The notes: generated by a model from the sequence alone, not told the origin. Positions 1 through 6,865 are shown, counted from the stretch's first letter. The stretch: DNA of 18,505 nt from an uncultured Collinsella sp. (GCA_900547655.1 URHQ01000044.1:1-18505), one strand, 5' to 3'. Numbers and translations are program-made.

Positions 1-28
1 GGCAGCGTCAGATGTGTATAAGAGACAG
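1..28. other. Nextera adapter remnant at left contig end
   Basis: The 19-bp Tn5 mosaic end AGATGTGTATAAGAGACAG occupies 10-28 and is preceded by GGCAGCGTC, the 3' part of the Illumina Nextera read-1 adapter. This is library-preparation sequence left by incomplete trimming, not genome. It adds the false C-terminal residues LSLIHI and a stop to the rubrerythrin reading frame on the minus strand. Confidence 0.97.
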
Positions 29-523
29 CTCGTGCACGGTGTCATGGATGGCATCGAGGCCGGCGGCCTTGGCGCGCTTGGCAAGATCGGTCTTGCCGGC
101 GGTGGCGCCGTTCTCGGCCTCAACGCGCATCTCGAGGTTCTTCTTGGTGGAGTCGGTCACGACCTCGCCCAGGAGCTCAGCGAACTTGGCGGCGTGCTCG
201 GCCTCCTCGTGGGCAGCCTTCTCCCAGTACAGGCCGATCTCGGGATAGCCCTCGCGATGAGCGACGCGAGCCATGGCCAGGTACATACCGACCTCGGAGC
301 ACTCACCCTCAAAGTTGGCGCGCAGGTCGGCAACGATGTCCTCAGAGACGCCCTCCATCTTGGCGACGCCCACGACGTGCTCGGCAGCCCACTCGAGCTG
401 GCCCTCCTCCTGCTTCAGGAAACGAGAACCGGGAACGCCGCACTGGGGGCACTTGAAGTCCTCGGGCAGCTGGTCGCCGTCGAACTCTTCCACATAACCG
501 CAAACGGGGCAAACAAACTTCAT
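29..523 (-). CDS. Reverse rubrerythrin, 3'-truncated by contig end
   Basis: Non-haem iron peroxidase that reduces hydrogen peroxide to water in the cytoplasm of anaerobes. The N-terminus is a rubredoxin-like [Fe(SCys)4] module with CPVC (5-8) and CPQC (25-28). It is followed by a ferritin-like four-helix domain with the first diiron ligand set: the EGECSE helix near 72-77 and E107-x-x-H110. Rubredoxin-first order marks the 'reverse' type, as in clostridia. The ATG at 521-523 is chosen because AAAGGA sits 7 nt upstream (531-536); an upstream ATG in the same frame has no such site and would place residues before the rubredoxin. Only 165 native residues remain; the family is usually about 180, so the second ExxH motif is missing because the contig ends. 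Confidence 0.93.
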
Positions 524-559
524 GATTCGATCCTTTCGATCGATGGCGATTGTGCGCTC

Positions 560-588
560 GTCCGGTCCCGTAAGGGCCCTCTCCGGAC
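560..588 (-). promoter_or_regulatory. Hairpin in the rubrerythrin 5' leader
   Basis: GTCCGG (560-565) pairs with CCGGAC (583-588), and inside it CCC pairs with GGG around a GTAA tetraloop (plus-strand reading). It lies between the putative promoter and the ribosome-binding site of rubrerythrin, so it could stabilise the mRNA or act as a control element. No known riboswitch is recognised. Confidence 0.35.
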
Positions 589-607
589 GTGCGTCTTGAC
601 GAGTTCT

Positions 608-635
608 ATTATCCATAAATGCAACCAAATGTGAA
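608..635 (-). promoter_or_regulatory. Putative sigma-70-type promoter of rubrerythrin
   Basis: Read on the minus strand, TTCACA (630-635) and GATAAT (608-613) are separated by 16 nt, each matching 5 of 6 consensus bases. The predicted start is near 600, giving a leader of roughly 78 nt before the rubrerythrin ATG. Found by eye, not tested. Confidence 0.5.
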
Positions 636-681
636 GCCTATTAGGAATGATTTTTAATAAAACAATTTTGAGATATGAAGA

Positions 682-761
682 TGTTGATTGATTAACGGTT
701 TGCAAGTCATATACGGACGCTGCTGAGTACAATCGGGCGAGCAAATGTTGACCTATCAACA
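682..761 (+). promoter_or_regulatory. Two similar dyads around a putative adh promoter
   Basis: A perfect dyad TGTTGA-CCTA-TCAACA lies at 746-761, just before the adh ribosome-binding site. A degenerate copy, TGTTGA-TTGA-TTAACG, lies at 682-697. Their centres are 64 bp apart, close to six helical turns. Between them TACAAT (728-733) is a good -10 candidate, with no convincing -35. The arrangement fits a dimeric regulator binding two sites around the promoter of the alcohol/aldehyde dehydrogenase operon. The regulator is not identified. Confidence 0.4.
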
Positions 762-779
762 AATGAAGGAGTTTCCTTT

Positions 780-2000
780 ATGCATCTAGCCCGTCGTGCC
801 TGGTGCCGAACATATCAGACGGTTTTTCGCATTGCATTGCCGATCCTGCCCTATACCGAGCCGCGCATTTTAGAGCATGCCGAGGATGTGCCCGCGGTGC
901 TTCAAAAGCGCTCGATCCAGAAGGTCCTTATCGTGACGGATCCCGGCATTGTCCGTCTGGGGCTCACGGCACCGCTTGAGACGGCGCTCGCATCCAGGGG
1001 GATTGGCGTTACGGTCTATGCCGAAACGCGTGCGAACCCCACGGTCTCAAACGTGGAGGAAGCGGCGTCCCTGTATCGAGAGAGTGCCTGCCGGGCCATT
1101 ATCGGCTTTGGCGGTGGCTCGGCCATGGACTGTGCCAAGGGCGTGGGAGCACGCATCGCGCAGCCAAACAAGCCCATCAACAAGATGCGCGGCCTGCTGC
1201 GGATTCATCGTCGCCTGCCGCTGCTCATCGCCGTTCCCACTACCGCCGGTACGGGAAGCGAAGCCACGCTTGCGGCGGTAATTACCGATGACGGGACGCA
1301 CTACAAATACCCCATTAACGACTTTGTGCTCATCCCGCGTTTTGCAGTCCACGACCCCGAGTTTACGCGCGGTCTGCCCGCTTCCATTACGGGGCAGACG
1401 GGCATGGACGCCCTGACGCATGCCGTTGAGGCCTTTATCGGGCGAAGCACCACGCCCTATACGCGCAAGATGGCGCGTCAGGCGGTGCTGCTCATCCACG
1501 ACAATTTGCTCGATGCTTATGAGCGTGGGGACAACATACGGGCGCGCCGCAATATGCTTTCGGCAGCGTATAAAGCGGGTGTTGCCTTTACGCGCTCCTA
1601 CGTTGGATACGTTCATGCCATCGCGCACAGTCTGGGCGGACGTTATGGGATTCCCCACGGTTTGGCCAACGCCATTATCCTGCCGCACATGCTTCGCGCC
1701 TATGGCGAAGCTGCTGCTCCTAAGCTCGCCGATCTTGCCCGCATGGCCGGTATCGCGCCGGCTAACGCGCGGGACAGCCTGGCGGCCGAGGCCTTTATCG
1801 ATTGGGTCGATCGAATGAACGCCGCCTTGGACATTCCCAAATATGTGGCGGGCATTCGCCGCTCCGACATTCCGCAGATGGCGGCGAATGCCGATGCCGA
1901 GGCCAATCCCCTGTACCCCGTTCCGCTTTTAATGGACCGCTTGGAGCTCGAGCATATGTATGAAGTCGTTGCAGGTGGTATGTTTGAGGGCGAGAACTAG
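780..2000 (+). CDS. Iron-containing (type III) alcohol dehydrogenase
   Basis: NAD(P)-dependent oxidoreductase interconverting an alcohol and its aldehyde; cytoplasmic. 406 aa, slightly longer than the usual 380-390 because of about 20 extra N-terminal residues. The nucleotide-binding loop GFGGGSAMDCAKG begins at 109. Metal ligands are D210 and H214 (GMDALTHAVEAF), H279, and H293 (GIPHGLANA). Their spacing (4, 65, 14) closely matches D196/H200/H263/H277 of E. coli FucO, so Fe2+ binding is well supported. The ATG at 780 has GAAGGAG 8 nt upstream. It is followed, with 8 bp between, by an aldehyde dehydrogenase whose ribosome-binding site overlaps this stop codon, so the pair is an operon. Substrate cannot be told from sequence. 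Confidence 0.93.
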   Translation: MHLARRAWCRTYQTVFRIALPILPYTEPRILEHAEDVPAVLQKRSIQKVLIVTDPGIVRLGLTAPLETALASRGIGVTVYAETRANPTVSNVEEAASLYRESACRAIIGFGGGSAMDCAKGVGARIAQPNKPINKMRGLLRIHRRLPLLIAVPTTAGTGSEATLAAVITDDGTHYKYPINDFVLIPRFAVHDPEFTRGLPASITGQTGMDALTHAVEAFIGRSTTPYTRKMARQAVLLIHDNLLDAYERGDNIRARRNMLSAAYKAGVAFTRSYVGYVHAIAHSLGGRYGIPHGLANAIILPHMLRAYGEAAAPKLADLARMAGIAPANARDSLAAEAFIDWVDRMNAALDIPKYVAGIRRSDIPQMAANADAEANPLYPVPLLMDRLELEHMYEVVAGGMFEGEN

Positions 2001-2008
2001 GAGGGCAC

Positions 2009-3388
2009 ATGAACACCGAGGAAATTGCGCGCATCGTCGGCGATCAGCGCGCCTACTTTAAGACGCACGCCACGTTTGATGTCGATGCTCGGGGTCGCGC
2101 GCTCGTGAGTTTACGCGATGCGGTGCGGGCCCACGAGGCCGATATCGCCCATGCGCTCAAGACCGATTTGGGGAAGTCGCATGACGAGGCCTATATGTGC
2201 GAGATTGGTACGTCGCTTTCCGAGATTCGACATCAGATCGCTCACGTGGCTCGGTGGAGTCGTCCACGCCTGCGTCCGTGCGATCTCGCTAACGCCGTGA
2301 GCGTGTGCAAAACGCAAGCCGTGCCCTATGGCGTCACACTTATCATGGCTCCGTGGAACTACCCGTTTTTGCTAACACTCGAGCCGCTCGCCGGCGCCCT
2401 TGCCGCGGGCAATACCGTGGTCATCAAGCCGAGTGCCTATGCTCCGGCATCGAGCGCGGTGCTCAAGCAAATCTGTGAAGAGGCATTTGATCCGTGCCTG
2501 GTGACGGTTGTCGAGGGCGGGCGCGCCGAAAACGAAGCGCTGCTCGATGAGTGCTGGGACAAGATTTTCTTTACCGGTAGCGTTCCGGTCGGCAAGCTCG
2601 TTATGGAGCGCGCGAGCAAAAACCTCACGTCCGTGACGCTTGAGCTGGGCGGCAAGAGCCCCTGCATCGTGGATGCGACGGCAAACTTGAAGGTCGCGGC
2701 ACGGCGTATCGCCTTTGGTAAATGGCTCAACGTGGGGCAGACCTGCGTGGCGCCCGACTACCTGCTGGTCGATACGCGCGTGCACGACGAGCTGTTGGAC
2801 ATCATCAGGGAAGAGGCCCGCCGTATGTTTGGCGAGTACCCGCTCGACAACGAGGACTACGGGCATATTGTCAACGCCAAGCATTTTGCGCGCGTGCGCG
2901 GGCTGATCGACCCCGATAAGGTTGTGCTGGGGGGCACGGCGCGCGAGTCGTCGCTCAAGATTGAGCCGACGATCCTAGACGGCGTGGCGCCTGAGGACGC
3001 CGTGATGCAGGAGGAGATTTTCGGCCCCATCTTGCCGGTGCTGACGTTTGAGAGCCTAGACGAGGCCGAGACGTTTATTACGGATCGTCCGACGCCGCTG
3101 GCCCTGTATATCTTTAGTCAGGATCGCGAGGTTCAGCAGCGCTTTGTGCGCTACGTGCCCTTTGGCGGCGGCTGCGTCAACGACACCGTCATGCATCTGG
3201 CTACGAGCCATATGGGCTTTGGCGGCATGGGAGCGAGCGGTATGGGGCAGTACCATGGACGTGAGAGCTTCGATACGTTTAGCCACAAGAAGAGCATCGT
3301 GAACAAGGCAACTTGGCTGGACGTGCCGTTTCGGTATGCGCCCTACGCAAGCTGGAAGCACAAGTTCGTGCGCATGTTTGTGCATTAG
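2009..3388 (+). CDS. NAD(P)-dependent aldehyde dehydrogenase, class 3 (ALDH3) type
   Basis: Oxidises an aldehyde to the carboxylic acid with NAD(P)+, presumably the aldehyde handled by the upstream alcohol dehydrogenase. 459 aa, the short length typical of ALDH3 rather than the ~500 aa classes. Motifs: MAPWNYPFLL at about 112 (oxyanion/cofactor site), VIKPS (cofactor Lys), FFTGSVPVGK (nucleotide loop), general base E212 in TLELGGKSP, and catalytic C246 in GQTCVAPDY. The 34-residue E-to-C spacing equals that of rat ALDH3A1. EEIFGPILPV and the C-terminal GASGMGQYHG...FSHKKSIV are also ALDH3-like. The AGGAGGG ribosome-binding site overlaps the previous stop codon, implying translational coupling. 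Medium- or long-chain aldehydes are possible substrates by family analogy only. Confidence 0.93.
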   Translation: MNTEEIARIVGDQRAYFKTHATFDVDARGRALVSLRDAVRAHEADIAHALKTDLGKSHDEAYMCEIGTSLSEIRHQIAHVARWSRPRLRPCDLANAVSVCKTQAVPYGVTLIMAPWNYPFLLTLEPLAGALAAGNTVVIKPSAYAPASSAVLKQICEEAFDPCLVTVVEGGRAENEALLDECWDKIFFTGSVPVGKLVMERASKNLTSVTLELGGKSPCIVDATANLKVAARRIAFGKWLNVGQTCVAPDYLLVDTRVHDELLDIIREEARRMFGEYPLDNEDYGHIVNAKHFARVRGLIDPDKVVLGGTARESSLKIEPTILDGVAPEDAVMQEEIFGPILPVLTFESLDEAETFITDRPTPLALYIFSQDREVQQRFVRYVPFGGGCVNDTVMHLATSHMGFGGMGASGMGQYHGRESFDTFSHKKSIVNKATWLDVPFRYAPYASWKHKFVRMFVH

Positions 3389-3396
3389 AAAAGGGC

Positions 3397-3430
3397 GCAG
3401 GTAATACGAACAAGTGTTCCTATTACCTGC
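3397..3430 (+). terminator. Hairpin after aldehyde dehydrogenase, probable terminator
   Basis: GCAGGTAATA (3397-3406) pairs perfectly with TATTACCTGC (3421-3430), and inside it GAAC (3408-3411) pairs with GTTC (3416-3419) around AAGT. The stem is flanked by AAAA on the left and ATTTTG on the right, so it could terminate in either direction, although the T run is short. It starts 8 nt after the aldehyde dehydrogenase stop codon. Confidence 0.55.
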
Positions 3431-3472
3431 ATTTTGCGTTAGACTACTGTTATGGAGCACGGATGGGCCAAC

Positions 3473-3487
3473 TCCCTTTAGAAGGGA
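3473..3487 (+). promoter_or_regulatory. Hairpin masking the small-peptide ribosome-binding site
   Basis: TCCCTT (3473-3478) pairs with AAGGGA (3482-3487) around the 3-nt loop TAG. AAGGGA is the Shine-Dalgarno sequence of the 27-codon ORF starting at 3494, so the ribosome-binding site would be closed in the folded mRNA. Such local masking is a known feature of type I toxin mRNAs; its role here is inferred. Confidence 0.5.
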
Positions 3488-3493
3488 TTTGGT

Positions 3494-3577
3494 ATGAACG
3501 TAAGCGATGTTATTTCGTTATTAGCGTTGTTGATCGCGGCTATCGAACTCGGCCTATTTATCGGCCGAATGAAATAG
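3494..3577 (+). CDS. 27-aa hydrophobic peptide, possible holin-like/type I toxin
   Basis: A short ORF reads MNVSDVISLLALLIAAIELG followed by LFIGRMK. It is a polar N-terminus, a single membrane-spanning stretch of about 18 residues (7-24) and a basic tail, the layout of Firmicutes 'putative holin-like toxin' and other type I toxin peptides. AAGGGA lies 6 nt upstream of the ATG but within a hairpin. Several hairpins follow at 3577-3602 and 3634-3660, where an antitoxin RNA or a terminator might lie. No promoter for an antisense RNA was convincingly identified. The function is inferred from size, hydropathy and RNA structure; a chance ORF or an ordinary small membrane protein remains possible. 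Confidence 0.5.
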   Translation: MNVSDVISLLALLIAAIELGLFIGRMK

Positions 3578-3813
3578 CCGCCCCCGCGTAAGCGAAGACG
3601 GCCACTTCTCACGATGAAAACGTGTATCGGAGTTGGCAAGACCCGCGGCAACGGGTGCCATCCGTGTTCCTATCTTATCTGCAAGCGTTCTGTCGCGCAA
3701 GCGTTGAGGCAAACGATTGAAGGACGCAGACAGGATGTATTTGTGTCCGCACGGGACCGTAGACTTCTCAATAAGGTTACACACCGGTTTATCCGGCCGT
3801 TAGGGGAGTTGCT

Positions 3814-4140
3814 ATGTACGAGCCTTCACGTGTTCTTCTGTCGTTTCACATCGCAGGATTTCAATATGCCGACGGCGCTTTGGTCCTAGGCGATCTTAAA
3901 GCGGGCGATAAACTGACGCTGTGTGCCGAGCGCGATAATCCCCATGACCCCGAGGCAGTTGCGATTTATTATGGCAAGACCAAGCTTGGCTATGTTCCGG
4001 GAAACGAGGTCGGCCCGCTGTCCTTGATGATGTATTACGGCCACGAGGACGTATTTGAGGCTCGCGTGCAACAGGTTGCCCCCGAGCGCAGCCCGTGGCA
4101 TCAGGTGCGCGTTGGGCTCTATGTGGTGGATGCCCGCTAG
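3814..4140 (+). CDS. Stand-alone HIRAN domain protein
   Basis: 108 aa, almost entirely one HIRAN domain. It has the initial FHIAGFQYADG strand, the LKAGDKLTLCAERDNPHDPEAVAIYY core (around 27-52, with the characteristic E-x-x-N-x-x-D-x-x-A-I pattern) and the GKTKLGYVPGNE element near 54-65. HIRAN domains bind DNA ends or damaged DNA; in human HLTF the domain holds a 3' single-strand end. Bacterial stand-alone forms are poorly characterised, so a DNA-binding role is family-based inference. The ATG follows AGGGGAG with good spacing. A small acidic/basic protein starts 18 nt after its stop, suggesting joint transcription. Confidence 0.85.
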   Translation: MYEPSRVLLSFHIAGFQYADGALVLGDLKAGDKLTLCAERDNPHDPEAVAIYYGKTKLGYVPGNEVGPLSLMMYYGHEDVFEARVQQVAPERSPWHQVRVGLYVVDAR

Positions 4141-4158
4141 TCGGCAATGGAGGCTGCC

Positions 4159-4338
4159 ATGTTTGATGACGATGACCTGTTCGATCTGACAGACGATCCG
4201 TTTGAGTGGGATATGCTACTCGATGACGATGAGTTGGAGCAGGGCCGTAGGAAACGGCAGGACAAGAACGCCCAGGGTGATGCGTCGAAAAAGAAAGACA
4301 AACGCCGCCGCGGACTGTTCGGCGGGCTCTTTGGCTAA
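4159..4338 (+). CDS. Charge-segregated small protein of unknown function
   Basis: 59 aa. The first half is strongly acidic (FDDDDLFDLTDD, LLDDDELEQ). The second is strongly basic (GRRKRQDKNAQ, KKKDKRRR) and ends in a small glycine/phenylalanine tail, GLFGGLFG. I do not recognise a family. The ATG at 4159 is preferred over the in-frame ATG at 4147 because ATGGAGG at 4147-4153 works as the ribosome-binding site for it. It lies 18 nt after the HIRAN gene. Such charge separation fits a protein that bridges nucleic acid and a partner, or a mostly disordered peptide, but this is speculative. Confidence 0.65.
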   Translation: MFDDDDLFDLTDDPFEWDMLLDDDELEQGRRKRQDKNAQGDASKKKDKRRRGLFGGLFG

Positions 4339-4358
4339 CCGCCGCATCGCTGTGTCTG

Positions 4359-4364
4359 TATACT
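4359..4364 (+). promoter_or_regulatory. Possible -10 box before the metallophosphoesterase
   Basis: TATACT matches 5 of 6 consensus -10 bases and lies 40 nt before the metallophosphoesterase start codon. No good -35 was found at 16-18 nt upstream, so this is weak. Confidence 0.25.
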
Positions 4365-4404
4365 TAGCACGAGTTTGACGCGTTACGAAATGAGGGCATA
4401 GACG

Positions 4405-4950
4405 ATGATGTGGTTTACCGCCGACCTGCACCTGGGCGATACGAATATCTTGCACGACATGGATCGGCCGTTTGATTCGGTCGAGGAGATGAACCGCAAG
4501 GTCATCGATGCCATCAATGAGTGCGTGGCTGCGGACGACCGCCTCTATATTCTGGGTGACTTTACCTATCGTTTGCCCCTGGCGGAGGCGGTGCGCCTGC
4601 GCGAGCGTATCGAATGCCAGAACGTGACGCTCATCCGCGGTAACCATGACGGCGACTGGGAAGATTCCGACGTACCGCAGATTTGGGAAGACGTGCGCGA
4701 TTACCTGGAGATTGCTCCCGGCTATGCCAAGGGCCATCGTCTGGTTATGAGCCACTACCCCATGCTCAGCTGGAATGGTAAGGCGCGTGGCGCCATTATG
4801 CTGCATGGGCATATCCACAGCAGGGGTGACCGCACCAACGCACGCAACCGCGATCGCGAGCGCCCCATTTACCGCTACGATGTGGGCCTCGACGCCAATG
4901 ACTACAAGCCCGTAAGTCGTGATCAAATCCTCGGCTATTTTGGACTGTAA
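4405..4950 (+). CDS. Calcineurin-like metallophosphoesterase
   Basis: 181 aa two-metal phosphoesterase of the compact single-domain type. All signature blocks are present: D7-x-H9 (ADLHLGD), G51-D52 (ILGDF), G79-N80-H81-D82 (IRGNHDG), H117 (SHYPM) and H134-G-H136-I-H138 (LHGHIHS). The enzyme should therefore be catalytically complete. Small relatives act on phosphomonoesters, cyclic nucleotides or nucleic-acid ends; the substrate cannot be assigned here. GAGGG lies upstream of tandem ATGs at 4405 and 4408, so the start could be either. It is followed by a REP-like hairpin and then a strong terminator. Confidence 0.9.
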   Translation: MMWFTADLHLGDTNILHDMDRPFDSVEEMNRKVIDAINECVAADDRLYILGDFTYRLPLAEAVRLRERIECQNVTLIRGNHDGDWEDSDVPQIWEDVRDYLEIAPGYAKGHRLVMSHYPMLSWNGKARGAIMLHGHIHSRGDRTNARNRDRERPIYRYDVGLDANDYKPVSRDQILGYFGL

Positions 4951-4955
4951 TTCTC

Positions 4956-4994
4956 GAACCACCACAAAGGGGACAGGCACCTTTGTGGTGGTTC
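4956..4994. repeat. Perfect 15-bp inverted repeat, REP-like
   Basis: GAACCACCACAAAGG (4956-4970) and its exact reverse complement (4980-4994) surround a 9-nt loop, GGACAGGCA. It lies just after the metallophosphoesterase stop and directly before a second hairpin that has the T run. The lack of a T run of its own and the GGGGACAGGCACC core are more like a dispersed REP element than a terminator. Only one copy is in this window. Confidence 0.6.
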
Positions 4995-4995
4995 T

Positions 4996-5030
4996 GGCGC
5001 CGTTGCCATTATGGCGGCGGCGTCTTTTTT
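4996..5030 (+). terminator. Strong intrinsic terminator
   Basis: A 13-bp GC-rich stem (4996-5008 with 5012-5024, including three G-U pairs) with a TTA loop is followed at once by six T residues (5025-5030). This is a textbook Rho-independent terminator ending transcription of the metallophosphoesterase, and it separates it from the DUF2130 gene. Confidence 0.88.
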
Positions 5031-5088
5031 GTCCGTGTGGCGCGGTAGAGTGTAGGCAATTGAAATGTGCGTCCATCGAGGAGCTGCT

Positions 5089-6846
5089 ATGAACGAGATC
5101 AAGTGCCCGCATTGTGGCGAAGTTTTTAAGGTCGACGCGTCCGGCTATGCGGATATCGTCAAGCAAGTGCGCGATGCCGAGTTTTCGCGCGACCTGGATG
5201 AGCGTGTGAAGGCGGTCCAGCGCGAGGGCGAGCAGGCGCTGGAGCTTGAACGCTCACGTTCGTCGGCTGCTTTGCAGGAGGCAGAGTCTCAGCGCAACGC
5301 TCAGCTTGTCGAGCAGAAGAACGCTGCAGCTCAGCAGCTGGCACAAGAAGTCGCCAAGCGCGATGCTGAGCTCGCCGAGCTGCGCGCCAAACTCGAGGGC
5401 GCTGCCGCAGAGCGCGAGAGTGCAAGCCAACGCGCGGCGGTTGAAGCCCGCGCCGATGCTCAAAAGGAGAATGCCGAACTCCAGCGTGAGATTGATAGCC
5501 TGCGTGCGCAGCTTGGGCGCAAAGATGACGAAGCAAAGCTTGCCGAAGTTGCGGTACGCAATGCGACTCAAAATGACCTCGCCGTGCGCGATGCTCAGAT
5601 TGCGGAGTTGCAGGCCAGGCTTGCCGCGGCGGACAAGGCCCAGGAGATGGCGCTTGCTGCTGCCGCGGCAGAGTCGCAGCGTGAGCTCGATGCCGCTCGC
5701 AGCGAGGCCGAGCGCGCGCTTACTGACTATCGCGCGAAGGTGCAAGAGAAGTTTTCCGCCGCAAAGGCTCAGTCCGAGCAAGAGGCCGAGGGGCTGCGCG
5801 CCCAGCTGCGCGAGCAGGAACTGATGGCAAAAATGAACCTGTCAGAGGCAGTCGCCGCGGCGGAGCGAGAGCGCGATGAGGCGCGTGCCAAACTGACGAG
5901 CGAGCTGGCGGTGCGCGATTCTCGCGAGGAACAGGTCAAGGCGGCACACGAGCTCGAGCTTGCGCAGGCCAAGCGCGCGAGCGATGACCTGATTCGCTAC
6001 AAGGACGAAGAGATTGAGCGCCTTAAGGACATGAAGGTTCGCCTGTCCACCAAGATGGTGGGCGAGTCGCTTGAGCAGCACTGCGAGACCGAGTTCAACC
6101 GTCTGCGCATGACGGCGTTTCCCAACGCGTACTTCGAGAAAGACAACGATGCGTCCGAGGGCACCAAGGGCGATTTTATCTTCCGCGAGTGCGACGCGAG
6201 CGGCAACGAGGTCATCTCGATCATGTTCGAGATGAAAAACGAGAACGACGAGACCGCGACCAAGCACAAGAACGAGGATTTCTTTAAGAAGCTCGACCAC
6301 GATCGTCGCCAAAAGGGCTGCGAGTACGCAGTGCTCTGCACGCTGCTCGAGCCCGAGAGCGAGCTTTACAACGCCGGTATCGTGGATGTGAGCTACCGCT
6401 ACGAGAAGATGTACGTGATCCGCCCACAATTCTTCATCCCCATGATTACGCTGCTGCGCAACGCCGCCATGGGTTCGCTGCGCTATAAGCAGGAGCTGGC
6501 GGAGTACAAGCAGCAGAATATCGACGTCACGAACTTCGAAGCCAAGATGGAGAAGTTCAAGGACGGCTTCTCGCGCAACTACAACCTGGCGAGCAAGCAG
6601 TTCGAGTCGGCGATCAAGGAGATCGATGCCGCCATTAAGCAGCTCGAGAAAACCAAGGACGACCTGCGTCGCAGTACCGAGAATCTGCGTCTGGCCCACA
6701 ACAAGGCCGACGATCTTACCATTCGCAAGCTCACGTGGGGCAACAAGACCATGAAGGCAGCGTTTGACGAGACGCGCGGGGCTGCGACAGAGACAAACAG
6801 TGAGCCCGCCGAGGCGGATTCGTATGAGGTTGAGGATGCCGAGTAA
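5089..6846 (+). CDS. Coiled-coil DUF2130 protein, possible PD-(D/E)XK nuclease
   Basis: 585 aa, no signal peptide. A small N-terminal zinc-ribbon-like half-motif (KCPHCGEVF, 5-13) is followed by a long Ala/Glu/Arg-rich coiled coil (about 30-320). The C-terminal DUF2130 domain starts near 322 (MVGESLEQHCETEFN). Within it GDF with D362 and FEMKNE with E381-x-K383 give the D...ExK layout of PD-(D/E)XK nucleases, a fold I recall being proposed for this family; activity is unproven. Another helical stretch (about 480-560) and an acidic tail end the protein. The ATG at 5089 is chosen over the one at 5065 because GAGGAG ends 5 nt before it. It stands alone between terminators. The overall shape (coiled-coil arm plus nuclease-like domain) recalls DNA-processing proteins. 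Confidence 0.85.
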   Translation: MNEIKCPHCGEVFKVDASGYADIVKQVRDAEFSRDLDERVKAVQREGEQALELERSRSSAALQEAESQRNAQLVEQKNAAAQQLAQEVAKRDAELAELRAKLEGAAAERESASQRAAVEARADAQKENAELQREIDSLRAQLGRKDDEAKLAEVAVRNATQNDLAVRDAQIAELQARLAAADKAQEMALAAAAAESQRELDAARSEAERALTDYRAKVQEKFSAAKAQSEQEAEGLRAQLREQELMAKMNLSEAVAAAERERDEARAKLTSELAVRDSREEQVKAAHELELAQAKRASDDLIRYKDEEIERLKDMKVRLSTKMVGESLEQHCETEFNRLRMTAFPNAYFEKDNDASEGTKGDFIFRECDASGNEVISIMFEMKNENDETATKHKNEDFFKKLDHDRRQKGCEYAVLCTLLEPESELYNAGIVDVSYRYEKMYVIRPQFFIPMITLLRNAAMGSLRYKQELAEYKQQNIDVTNFEAKMEKFKDGFSRNYNLASKQFESAIKEIDAAIKQLEKTKDDLRRSTENLRLAHNKADDLTIRKLTWGNKTMKAAFDETRGAATETNSEPAEADSYEVEDAE

Positions 6847-6865
6847 GGCATAGCGTATAGTGCAA

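Larger units (their letters stand above)
3389..3813. other. 425-bp stretch without a listed gene
   Basis: It holds the terminator-like hairpin at 3397-3430, an RBS-sequestering hairpin at 3473-3487, the 27-codon hydrophobic ORF at 3494-3577, and a hairpin at 3577-3602 (GCCG...CGGC with an inner CGC-GTAA-GCG). A further hairpin lies at 3634-3660 (TGGC + ACCCG pairing with CGGGT + GCCA, 3-nt bulge). No tRNA or longer convincing gene was seen. A reading frame at 3614-3889 overlaps the HIRAN gene and has no recognisable domain. Confidence 0.6.

Noticed and set aside
3614..3889. 91-codon cysteine-containing frame before and into the HIRAN gene
   Set aside because: It overlaps the HIRAN start in another frame, has no good ribosome-binding site and no domain; the region is better explained as RNA hairpins and leader.
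4216..5166. 316-codon minus-strand frame crossing the metallophosphoesterase
   Set aside because: It runs through a metallophosphoesterase with complete active-site motifs and through two hairpins, and has no domain of its own.
5842..6699. 285-codon minus-strand frame opposite the DUF2130 gene
   Set aside because: Leucine/valine-rich shadow of the plus-strand coiled coil, with no motif or ribosome-binding site.
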